NCBI GenBank assembly: GCA_045580645.1 | Contig: JAZNOG010000026.1 | Coordinates: 1-38,890, forward strand | Source of the DNA: HGM10836 sp045580645 | GTDB taxonomy: Bacteria > Bacillota_I > Bacilli_A > RF39 > UBA660 | Direction of reading: 5' to 3' | Length of the DNA: 38,890 bases | Shown: positions 15,016 to 22,068 of the stretch, in pieces | How positions within the stretch are numbered: the stretch's first letter is position 1 | How the letters are laid out: each line of letters starts with the position of its first letter | The notes under the pieces: model-generated | The model's database searches: none | Seen by the model: only the letters and a program-made list of their open reading frames with translations | What the model was told of the DNA's origin: nothing | Made by a program: the position numbers and the translations under genes

Positions 15016-16167
15016 ATGATAAATCTATCAGAAAATACCCACCTAACTCGTGAAGATATCATTAAAAACGGAAGTATATTCACGACAGAAAATTTAGTAA
15101 ATATAGTATACAATATGCTTGAAAAATATATAGACGATAACAAAATAATTGCTGATTTCGGCGCAGGTTATGGTTCATTTATCAAAGTCTTTCAAAACAA
15201 AGGAAAAAAATGTTTTGGAACAGAAATTGATAAACAATCATACGAACTACTAAAAAAACAATTTCCAAATACAGAATTTTATCTAGAAAACTCTCTTTTT
15301 AACGTAAATAGAAAAAAATACAACATCAAAAAAAATGACGAACTAATTATAATAGGAAACCCACCTTACAATGACATAACAAGCCTCTACAAAAAAGGCA
15401 ACAAAGGAAATATATTATGCGATGAAGACATAAAATCAAGAGATTTTGGAATATCATTTTTAAAAGCCTATAACAAATTAAATGCTAAATACATATGTAT
15501 ATTACATCCACTTGCCTATTTAATAAAAAAACAAAATTTTAAATCATTAGATAATTTTAGAGAAAATTATAAATTGATAGATGCTACAATTTTTTCAAGT
15601 AAAGAATTTGAATCAATAAAAAAGACAAACTCAGAGTTCCCCGTAGTAGCGGCACTATATGAAAAAAACAATAACGGAATGGACTTCAACTATATAGAAA
15701 ACTTTAACTTTAAGATACTAAATTCAAACAAAACATTATGTTTAAATAAAATATCCACAATTGATGGAAAAATAAATAAATATCCAAAAAAAGAAAAACA
15801 AGAAAAACTACAATTTTATACCTTAAGAGACATAAATGCCTTAAAAAGAAATGCTACCTTTATAGAAGGAAAAATAACTAATGGTATAGATGTCAATATT
15901 AAAAACCTATATCAATATGCTTGGTTGTATTTTTTCAAAAATAATTTTAATCCAAAAGAAAACAATTTTATATATAACAATTTATCCCCTTTATATACAA
16001 AAAAAATTGAAGAAAAAAAATATCAAAACGCACTAGTATCGTATGCGTTCAATAATTGTCCTTTAATAAAAAAATACATTTCAAAAGAAGAAATAGAAAA
16101 AGAATATGGAATAATAATAAATAATTATGAAATAATACTAGAAGAAATAGAAAAACTATATATATAA
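15016..16167 (+). CDS. N6-adenine DNA methyltransferase of an R-M pair
   Basis: 383 residues. 'GSIFTTENLVNIVYNML' is the usual pre-motif-I segment, 'ADFGAGYGSF' (46-55) is motif I for SAM binding, and 'GNPPYND' (NPPY at 115-118) is catalytic motif IV of an amino-methyltransferase. The order (I before IV) is that of gamma-class type II enzymes; the C-terminal ~200 residues would be the target-recognition part. AAGGAG lies nine bases before the ATG at 15016, and the promoter lies between this ATG and an earlier in-frame ATG at 14938, so 15016 is the start. It is divergent from the probable R.PabI-type restriction gene and would protect the same site, GTAC if that family call is right. Confidence 0.88.
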   Translation: MINLSENTHLTREDIIKNGSIFTTENLVNIVYNMLEKYIDDNKIIADFGAGYGSFIKVFQNKGKKCFGTEIDKQSYELLKKQFPNTEFYLENSLFNVNRKKYNIKKNDELIIIGNPPYNDITSLYKKGNKGNILCDEDIKSRDFGISFLKAYNKLNAKYICILHPLAYLIKKQNFKSLDNFRENYKLIDATIFSSKEFESIKKTNSEFPVVAALYEKNNNGMDFNYIENFNFKILNSNKTLCLNKISTIDGKINKYPKKEKQEKLQFYTLRDINALKRNATFIEGKITNGIDVNIKNLYQYAWLYFFKNNFNPKENNFIYNNLSPLYTKKIEEKKYQNALVSYAFNNCPLIKKYISKEEIEKEYGIIINNYEIILEEIEKLYI

Positions 16168-16190
16168 AATGCAAAATTTGCATTTTTTTT
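16167..16190 (+). terminator. intrinsic terminator of the methyltransferase gene
   Basis: AATGC/GCATT stem around a short A/T loop, followed by T8. It begins at the stop codon. Confidence 0.8.
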
Positions 16191-16192
16191 AA

Positions 16193-16215
16193 TAAAAAAA
16201 AAGAGCAAACGCTCT
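16193..16215 (-). terminator. intrinsic terminator of the large noncoding RNA
   Basis: Minus-strand AGAGC (16215-16211), GTTT loop, GCTCT (16206-16202) and then at least T8. It lies back to back with the methyltransferase terminator. Confidence 0.85.
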
Positions 16216-16806
16216 AAATAAATGGTCTATTCTATAATTAATTTTACGTCTTAGGTCAAGTTGGATTTCCCTATTTCTTACTATCCGTTACCAGATAAGC
16301 AGTTCCCTTTTAAAAGAAACAGTAGTATGTCACCATATCTACGACTTGATTACCACTTAGTACGCACTTAAATCTTATAGAATGTCACTCTAGGGGTTTT
16401 CCCCAATAACTTGTTATCTATTAATACTCTTTTGCAACTAAAGTTTCAAAAAGCGATTCCTATAATAACTGGCCAATTATTATAAGATTGTTCCTTTATC
16501 CCCCTTAATCACTCAAGTCAAGCTACTCTATTCATAACTCATCGCCACATAATAGGTTCTTTCTTATCTCGTAGAAAATCATCAAGTTGTCTGTATAGAT
16601 TTTCCACAATAATAAGTCTCCACGAATAAATGGAAACATTCCTTACATGCCATTGTAAGTGTCCATAAATTCTTAACCCTCAGCATCCACCCTAAACTGG
16701 GCGTAAAAGGCAAACACCAAGGACTTCACAGATATGCTCTTTAGTGGATTTTTAGGCCCACCCTCATAGATAACTTATTAACTAGAATAATGTGCCATCT
16801 GTTAAT
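16193..16806 (-). ncRNA. Large (~610 nt) structured noncoding RNA, family not identified
   Basis: A 670-base gap without a plausible gene holds an RNA transcription unit on the minus strand: a strong promoter ends at 16813 and an intrinsic terminator lies at 16215-16193. The stretch is clearly richer in G+C than its surroundings (for example 29 of 60 bases at 16681-16740). Many helices can be drawn: 16801-16808/16775-16782; 16685-16696/16740-16749 (two-base bulge); 16642-16647/16654-16659; 16571-16580/16598-16607; 16459-16468/16477-16486 with a GGCC-containing loop; GGGGAAAACCCC at 16404-16393; and 16322-16329/16334-16342 capped by a GUGA tetraloop. It lacks the hallmarks of tmRNA, RNase P RNA, SRP RNA, 6S RNA and T-box leaders that I know. 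Size, isolated promoter and multi-branched fold recall the ROOL, OLE and GOLLD classes, but I cannot assign it from memory. Confidence 0.82.
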
Positions 16807-16812
16807 AAACTA

Positions 16813-16841
16813 ATTATACCACAAAACTTAAAAAAAATCAA
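16813..16841 (-). promoter_or_regulatory. promoter of the large noncoding RNA
   Basis: TTGATT (16841-16836), 17-base spacer and TATAAT (16818-16813) with extended-10 TGG. The -35 box overlaps the stop codon of the LysM gene. Predicted transcript start about 16806. Confidence 0.85.
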
Positions 16842-17287
16842 ATTTTACGGTTTACAATAAGCTGATCAGGCAATAAATATATACTATTATTACTATATAA
16901 CACATCTTGTGGATCAACTTTAAAATATGAAGCAACAGAAGTAATTGTATCCCCATCACTTGTTATATATGTTTGTATATTCACCTTAGGAACAAGAAGC
17001 GTTTGTCCAGGATAAATATATTCATTAGCATTTAAACCATTAATTGCAGAAAGTGTCTTACTATTCGTTCCATAGGCACTTGCAATCTTATATAAAGTAT
17101 CATTCTTACTTACCTTATAATAATCAAAAATATTAAAAGTTCCAGTAGGAATATTCAAAACTTGTCCCTCTACTATATTATATGGCTTTTTCAAATTATT
17201 AAATCTTATAATCTCAATCGCGGGAATATTATATAAACTAGAAATAGAACTAATAGTATCATCTTTTTTAACCAAATATGTATCCAT
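16838..17287 (-). CDS. Triple LysM-domain protein
   Basis: 149 residues composed of three LysM peptidoglycan-binding repeats: 'YLVKKDDTISSISSLYNIP' (about 3-47), 'YKVSKNDTLYKIASAYGTN' (about 56-100) and 'YITSDGDTITSVASYFKVD' (about 106-145). There is no signal peptide and no catalytic domain. In spore formers such proteins (SafA, YkuD-like and similar) coat the cortex from the mother-cell side, where no export is needed; that is inference here. The ATG at 17287 follows AAAGGGG and was preferred over an in-frame ATG five codons upstream. The last codon overlaps the -35 box of the downstream RNA promoter. Confidence 0.88.
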   Translation of the reverse strand: MDTYLVKKDDTISSISSLYNIPAIEIIRFNNLKKPYNIVEGQVLNIPTGTFNIFDYYKVSKNDTLYKIASAYGTNSKTLSAINGLNANEYIYPGQTLLVPKVNIQTYITSDGDTITSVASYFKVDPQDVLYSNNSIYLLPDQLIVNRKI

Positions 17288-17313
17288 GATAACCCCTTTC
17301 ATTAAAATATATG

Positions 17314-17340
17314 AAAAAAGAAGTAAAAATTTTACTTCTT
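17314..17340 (-). terminator. intrinsic terminator after the membrane-anchored orphan
   Basis: Minus-strand 10-bp stem (17340-17331 with 17327-17318) with a short loop, followed by T6. It includes the stop codon of the upstream gene. Confidence 0.8.
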
Positions 17341-18486
17341 ATAAACAAAAACTCTATTAAAAGGATTAAACCTAAGTTCATCATAAATAACAACCGGTTT
17401 TATAACACTACCTATTTCATAATAATATAAAATATTATCACTAACAAAATATATAATATTATCTAAAATATTTATATTATTAATCTTCATATTAAACAAA
17501 ATAGTTTCAACCTTAGTTTCTTTATTATACATATAAAAATTATTATCATTATCTAAATAATAAGAAAAATTATCTAAATCCTTATAAAAAACATATCCAT
17601 TGTTATTCCCAAAAATCTTCTTCTCATTCTTAAATTCATAAATATCTAAAGTTTTAAAAGAATCATCATAAAACAAAGCACCAAGCTTCTTATTACCAAC
17701 TTCCCTAATTTTTTTATTCTTAGGATTTATCTCATATTGAACTAGGGTATCAACATCAAATAAATAAATTTTTCCATCTACAATTCCATTTATATAACAA
17801 TTTTTACTAATAGAATCCTTAAGATTAATAACTTTCTTTCTATCGTTTACAATATTATAAATATAAATACTATTATATTCATACTTATCATCATAATTTA
17901 AAGTAACATAATATTTATCTACTAAAACACCTAATTCATTATTATAAACATCATTAGAAAAAACATCTATAACAGAAAGTTCATCACTAACCTTATAAAA
18001 ACCATTATAATTCCAAATATAAATATAATTATCATCTAAAACATTATCAACATAAACCTTAGATAAATCCAAATTTTTTGTTTTAAAACTTTCTTCTTCC
18101 TGTAAAGCAAAATCACTTAATTCTTCTAAAAAATAATATGAAGAATAACTATTACCATCTTTAAAACAACTAACATAACTATTTTCCAAATTTATATCAA
18201 TACATTTTAAATTATCTTTCTCATAATAACTAATATTTTTTACAATCTCTTTATCCTTATGATAAACATTATCTAAAATATAAGAAAAATATTCTTCCCC
18301 TAAACTAACTTTAATATAATACTTATCATGCTTAAATATTTCGTTAACTACATACTTTTTATCATCAAATTTTAACTCATAATTTATATCATGTTTAGTC
18401 TTAAAACACCAAAAAATAAATTGTCCAATAAAATATAAAATAATTAAAATCAATAATAACTTTACTACTTTTTTCAAACCTACCAC
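17332..18486 (-). CDS. Hypothetical membrane-anchored protein, beta-propeller-like
   Basis: 384 residues. An N-terminal membrane helix (about 7-27) is followed by a long extracytoplasmic part made of repeating short strands rich in Tyr, Asn and Asp ('YIWNYNGFYKVSDELSVIDV', 'IYIYNIVNDRKKVINL', 'KIYLFDVDTLVQYEINP', 'NNFYMYNKETKVETILF'). That rhythm resembles propeller blades of the DUF5050 kind, but I do not recognise the family. The frame starts with GTG directly after the stop of the zinc-ribbon gene; a TTG three codons on (18477) with AGGTGG in front is an equally good start. It is likely co-transcribed with dnaB and the RNHCP gene. Function unknown. Confidence 0.75.
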   Translation of the reverse strand: MVGLKKVVKLLLILIILYFIGQFIFWCFKTKHDINYELKFDDKKYVVNEIFKHDKYYIKVSLGEEYFSYILDNVYHKDKEIVKNISYYEKDNLKCIDINLENSYVSCFKDGNSYSSYYFLEELSDFALQEEESFKTKNLDLSKVYVDNVLDDNYIYIWNYNGFYKVSDELSVIDVFSNDVYNNELGVLVDKYYVTLNYDDKYEYNSIYIYNIVNDRKKVINLKDSISKNCYINGIVDGKIYLFDVDTLVQYEINPKNKKIREVGNKKLGALFYDDSFKTLDIYEFKNEKKIFGNNNGYVFYKDLDNFSYYLDNDNNFYMYNKETKVETILFNMKINNINILDNIIYFVSDNILYYYEIGSVIKPVVIYDELRFNPFNRVFVYKK

Positions 18487-18798
18487 CTAATCTATAACTA
18501 CACTTAATTTTATTATTAAATCCATATCATCATCAATAGAGGCAATATTCTTTTTTAATACTCCACATTTCTCACATCTATAAAGTATTTTATATCCCTT
18601 TTTAAACTTTTCAATACCAATAGGCCTTAAAACACCACCACAATCAGCACTCCTATCACCAGGATTTATATCAACATGCAAAGAACACAAACACTTTGGA
18701 CAATGATCTCTTGCAGTATAATTTAACTTTTCAACAAAATTACCACAATTAAGGCAAACAAACTCCTCATCTATCATTTTAAATTTCTTATCTTCCAT
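18487..18798 (-). CDS. RNHCP-domain zinc-ribbon protein
   Basis: 103 residues with two Cys-x2-Cys pairs ('CLNCGNFV', 'CPKCLCSLH') in the first half, the RNHCP-domain block 'TARDHCPKCLCSLHVDINPG' followed by 'DRSADCGG', and a third pair 'YRCEKCGV' near the end. The RNHCP domain is a small zinc-binding module of unknown role, often seen alone in Firmicutes. It lies between dnaB and a membrane-anchored orphan with tight spacing (about 7 bases and 0 bases), so it is part of the dnaB unit. Confidence 0.85.
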   Translation of the reverse strand: MEDKKFKMIDEEFVCLNCGNFVEKLNYTARDHCPKCLCSLHVDINPGDRSADCGGVLRPIGIEKFKKGYKILYRCEKCGVLKKNIASIDDDMDLIIKLSVVID

Positions 18799-18805
18799 AT
18801 AACAC

Positions 18806-20083
18806 CTACGAATAATTACTTAATAAATCTTTAAGTTCTTCTTCCTCATTTTTTTCTAATATTTGTTTTTCAATAGTTTGATTAAACCAATCAGGAAGCA
18901 TTTCTTTATTCTTAACCTTTAAAGTAGAAGTCCCCTTCTTAACTTTTTTATGTTCCTTAATACAAGCATTCATTGCTTCTTCCACTGTTTCAATACCAAG
19001 TCTTTTCCAATGACTTGCAATAGTCTCCACATATGCTTTATTTAATTTTTGATTATTAACCCTTAAAACATAATCAAGTAAAACATTAACTACTCCAGGC
19101 ATTAACTTTAAATCAACTAGTAATTCCTCAAGTAAATTTATATCTCTTTGAAGAAGCTTTCCATCTTTATATTTACTTCTTAAAAAAGAAGTAGGATTGG
19201 TATTCTCAAAAGTCCATATCATTTTAGCCCTAGGAGAAGAATCCCCAAGTGGTGTTTTTAAATATTCTGGTTGCTTCATATTTATAAGTGTAGGAAGCTT
19301 TCCACTATTTTCGAATTGATAATAACTCCTAGCAGTTTTTCTTAAACATTCCTTATCAATAAAGCCCTTTTCGTTTATACAAGATTTTATCATCCCTTGC
19401 ATAGTCAAAACATCTATATCATATATATAACACAAACTATTTATTAAAGACCTAACATCCTTATTAAAAGTCCTCTCAGTAATATAAGAAGAAGAAATAC
19501 CTGATATTAAAAGTTCAAAATCAACTTCATTTTTAAACTTAATTTCCCCTTTTTCTTTAATCCTTATATTATCATTTTGAAAAAACGAAATACCAGGAAC
19601 ACTCTTAAATACCTCATCAAAAGATAAAGAAACATCTTCATAATCCTTTAAACTAATTCTAGGAACCTTATAAGATTCTACTATATTTTGATATTCCTTT
19701 TTCCCTATATTATTATATAAAACAACATTAAGTATAGGATGATTTAAAAACTCATTACTAGATAAAGGAGCATATAAAATATATATATAATTATTTATAG
19801 TATCCTTCTTAACACAAGTTTTTAAAAGTCCAACAGCTTCAAGCCTTTCTCTAGCATTTAATATTTCCTCAAGTGACATTTGCATAACACTAAGTAAATG
19901 ATGATGTGTAATAACTTCAGTCATAATTTCATTCTTTTCTAAATCATTTAATAAAGTATAATACAAAGAAACAGCCTTGTTTCCTATAATAGGTTGATAA
20001 AGATCTATTATTAACTTCTTATCAAGCTCTGATATTACATTTTTATTAACAACAACATAACTATCTGCAGGTAAAAGCATCAT
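18806..20083 (-). CDS. dnaB: Replication initiation and membrane attachment protein DnaB (Bacillus type)
   Basis: 425 residues. The N-terminus 'LPADSYVVVNKNVISELDKK' and 'LIIDLYQPIIGNKAVSLYYT' matches the start of Bacillus DnaB, the helicase-loading factor that acts with DnaD and DnaI (not the replicative helicase). Two DnaB_2/DDBH2-like helical segments follow, the second with 'YVETIASHWKRLGIETVEEA', including the Y-x3-I-A-x2-W signature. The acidic C-terminal tail is normal. dnaI, its usual neighbour, is not next to it here; the RNHCP gene is. The start ATG lies after GGTGAT. Confidence 0.92.
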   Translation of the reverse strand: MMLLPADSYVVVNKNVISELDKKLIIDLYQPIIGNKAVSLYYTLLNDLEKNEIMTEVITHHHLLSVMQMSLEEILNARERLEAVGLLKTCVKKDTINNYIYILYAPLSSNEFLNHPILNVVLYNNIGKKEYQNIVESYKVPRISLKDYEDVSLSFDEVFKSVPGISFFQNDNIRIKEKGEIKFKNEVDFELLISGISSSYITERTFNKDVRSLINSLCYIYDIDVLTMQGMIKSCINEKGFIDKECLRKTARSYYQFENSGKLPTLINMKQPEYLKTPLGDSSPRAKMIWTFENTNPTSFLRSKYKDGKLLQRDINLLEELLVDLKLMPGVVNVLLDYVLRVNNQKLNKAYVETIASHWKRLGIETVEEAMNACIKEHKKVKKGTSTLKVKNKEMLPDWFNQTIEKQILEKNEEEELKDLLSNYS

Positions 20084-20121
20084 ATCACCACCATTTACAA
20101 ATATTATACAATAAGGCCTTT

Positions 20122-20152
20122 AAAAAAACAACCAGGCTCAATCACCAAGTTG
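20122..20152 (-). terminator. intrinsic terminator after the Fic gene
   Basis: Minus-strand stem 20152-20145 with 20136-20129 (one G-U, one mismatch), 8-nt loop, then T7. It lies 20 bases after the Fic stop. Confidence 0.75.
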
Positions 20153-20171
20153 CTTAAAATTATATATATAC

Positions 20172-21251
20172 TTATAATTGTTCAACAAAAGTATCATATA
20201 TTCTAATATACCTATATGTTATCCTATTAGTTCCCTCTTTTTTCTCTTTTATAACTACATTAAGTTCTATCAATTTATTTAAAATATTTAAAATAGAATT
20301 TATATGAACATTAAGTTCATCAGCCATTTCTTGCGCTGTAAACACTATTTTTTTCATCATTAAAGGATGCATTTTTAGAACAATACTTCCTTTTATATTT
20401 TGTTTTATTGTTTCCTCATCTTCATTATAAACCCTATTGATTTTTTCTATTCTGCCAATATTTCTCGTGCATTGGTCAATAACACATTGTAAGAAAAATC
20501 TAATAAATCCATCTATGTTACCATTTCTACATTCATTAAGTGCATTATAGTAATTAGCTTTAAATAATTCTATAATTTCTGATAAAAATAATATTGGTTC
20601 ATCATCTTTTAATTTAGCAAGTTGTAATGTCATTAAAGCTCTTCCCATTCTTCCGTTTCCATCTTTATATGGATGAATAGATTCAAATTGAACATGAGAG
20701 ATTGCCACTTTAATAAAAGATTCTTCATCATATAAATTATTCATATATTCCATTAAATTTTCTAAAAGAAAAGGCACATCTTCAGGAACTGGTGGAACAA
20801 ATGTTGCTCCTTCCTTACCAAGACCACGCAGTCCTATATAGTTTTGTATAGTTCTAATTTCTCCAGGTGATTTTTCTTCCCCTCTTACACCTGATAACAA
20901 AATTTTATGCATTGAATTGATCATATGAATACTAAAATCCTTATTTTTTAAGGTTTCATTAGCATACTCAAGCATTGATTTTAAATTTTTAACTTCCTTA
21001 ATACTATCATTAGACTCTTTAAAATTCATATAATACATATCATCTGGTGATATTTGAGTCCCCTCTATTCTAGATGATCTAGTACTTTCACCTAAAACTA
21101 AAGAATCCAAAAAATATTTTTGGTCAAATTTGAACATTTTTAATAATGATTTATATTGACCGTATTTATCATTAGCTTGACCTAACAATTTAATAGTTTC
21201 TTTATCAAGTTTATATGAAAAAGGCAACATTTTAGCTTTATATGGCTCCAT
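20172..21251 (-). CDS. Fic-family protein adenylyltransferase (AMPylase)
   Basis: 359 residues. An N-terminal Fic_N domain precedes the catalytic Fic core with the complete motif 'HPYKDGNGRMGR' (His193 to Arg204). The class II inhibitory motif [S/T]xxxE[G/N] is present as Ser59...Glu63-Gly64 in 'SSRIEG', which normally blocks ATP binding until released. A C-terminal winged helix ('FTAQEMADELNVHINSILNI') suggests DNA binding or autoregulation. These enzymes transfer AMP to Thr/Ser/Tyr of target proteins; the target here is unknown. No separate antitoxin is needed with the inhibitory helix built in. It is monocistronic and faces dnaB downstream on the same strand. All key residues are present. 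Confidence 0.93.
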   Translation of the reverse strand: MEPYKAKMLPFSYKLDKETIKLLGQANDKYGQYKSLLKMFKFDQKYFLDSLVLGESTRSSRIEGTQISPDDMYYMNFKESNDSIKEVKNLKSMLEYANETLKNKDFSIHMINSMHKILLSGVRGEEKSPGEIRTIQNYIGLRGLGKEGATFVPPVPEDVPFLLENLMEYMNNLYDEESFIKVAISHVQFESIHPYKDGNGRMGRALMTLQLAKLKDDEPILFLSEIIELFKANYYNALNECRNGNIDGFIRFFLQCVIDQCTRNIGRIEKINRVYNEDEETIKQNIKGSIVLKMHPLMMKKIVFTAQEMADELNVHINSILNILNKLIELNVVIKEKKEGTNRITYRYIRIYDTFVEQL

Positions 21252-21380
21252 TTAATCACTCTCCTTAGTTATAATATATCATATTTTTGTAAAATTTATA
21301 CATTAAAATGCAAATTACTGTATATTTTACACTATATCTTAACAAATTTCAACACTTTTTTGTTTAAAATTTACACAAAC

Positions 21381-21402
21381 AAAAAAAGCAAGTATTAACA
21401 AG
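21381..21402. repeat. 22-bp direct repeat, copy A
   Basis: AAAAAAAGCAAGTATTAACAAG, shown here only to define it, differs at one base from the copy at 24068-24089. The two copies bracket the UDG-like gene and the 651-residue orphan. On the minus strand it contains a T7 run and a weak AAGC/GCTT stem, so it may also end UDG transcription. Confidence 0.6.
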
Positions 21403-21413
21403 CTTTTCATCAC

Positions 21414-21428
21414 TAATCTTTAATTACT
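21414..21428. repeat. 15-bp direct repeat, copy A (remnant of a gene 3' end)
   Basis: TAATCTTTAATTACT is identical to 22070-22084, the 3' end of the 651-residue gene. Read on the minus strand, this noncoding copy would still encode LVVVIKD-stop, against LVRVIKD-stop in the gene. Confidence 0.55.
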
Positions 21429-21437
21429 ACAACTAAA

Positions 21438-22043
21438 TTAATATCTTTTTCTTATTAGTTTCTTTTTATCATTTGAATCAATAACATACAGTTGTTCCCT
21501 CAAATTATTAAATATTTCTAAATTACCTTTATAACCCATAGGAGATACAGGACTTGGATGATAAATTGGTATAACTTTAATATCATTTATATAAAATTCT
21601 TTTCCAACCACTTCACTAAACTTTTTATATTTTATATTTAATACAGATTTTGTCGCAAAATCACCTAATGTTAAAACAATTTTTGGCTGAATTATTTCTA
21701 ATTGCATGCATAAAAATTTCCTACAATTATTACTACAATTACTCAAATACTTTCTATCTTTAGGAAAACATTTAATAGCTTCTAAAAAATACAAATCTTC
21801 AAGTTTTAATGAAACTATATCTAATAACCTTTGTAATACTATTCCTGAAGGTAATAATTTTCCATTAACGTCATACCAAGCAATTCCACTTTTTCGCCAA
21901 CCATTCCTTGCAGGTGCTTCACCTAATATTACAATATCATTTGCTTTACCCATAGAAACTGTATAACTATTAAGAAATTTTTCAATCATATCACCACATA
22001 AATTACAGTTATGTATTTCATTATCTATATCATCAAGTAACAT
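21438..22043 (-). CDS. Uracil-DNA glycosylase superfamily protein (family 4-like)
   Basis: 201 residues. Motif A is 'ILGEAPARNGWRKSGIAW', in which the usual G-E-A-P-G-x2-E is altered: Asn47-Gly48 where family 4 enzymes have a Glu. The C-terminal motif is 'PIYHPSPVSPMG' (His162). Four cysteines (13, 16, 92 and 107) are spaced as the 4Fe-4S ligands of family 4 UDGs. The catalytic acid region is atypical, so activity on uracil is uncertain; other lesions or a different role are possible. AAGGAG precedes the ATG. It follows the 651-residue orphan by 25 bases and is bracketed by short direct repeats, which suggests insertion. Confidence 0.83.
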   Translation of the reverse strand: MLLDDIDNEIHNCNLCGDMIEKFLNSYTVSMGKANDIVILGEAPARNGWRKSGIAWYDVNGKLLPSGIVLQRLLDIVSLKLEDLYFLEAIKCFPKDRKYLSNCSNNCRKFLCMQLEIIQPKIVLTLGDFATKSVLNIKYKKFSEVVGKEFYINDIKVIPIYHPSPVSPMGYKGNLEIFNNLREQLYVIDSNDKKKLIRKRY

Positions 22044-22068
22044 AAAAAACTCCTTTTATATTTTATAA

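Noticed and set aside
16193..16806. tmRNA, RNase P RNA, SRP RNA, 6S RNA, T-box leader or a self-splicing intron
   Set aside because: No CCA-ended acceptor or T-arm, no GAGGAAAGUC core, no SRP tetraloop domain, no T-box AGGGUGGNACCGCG (only a partial AGGGTGG), and no group I core or group II domain V that I can recognise.
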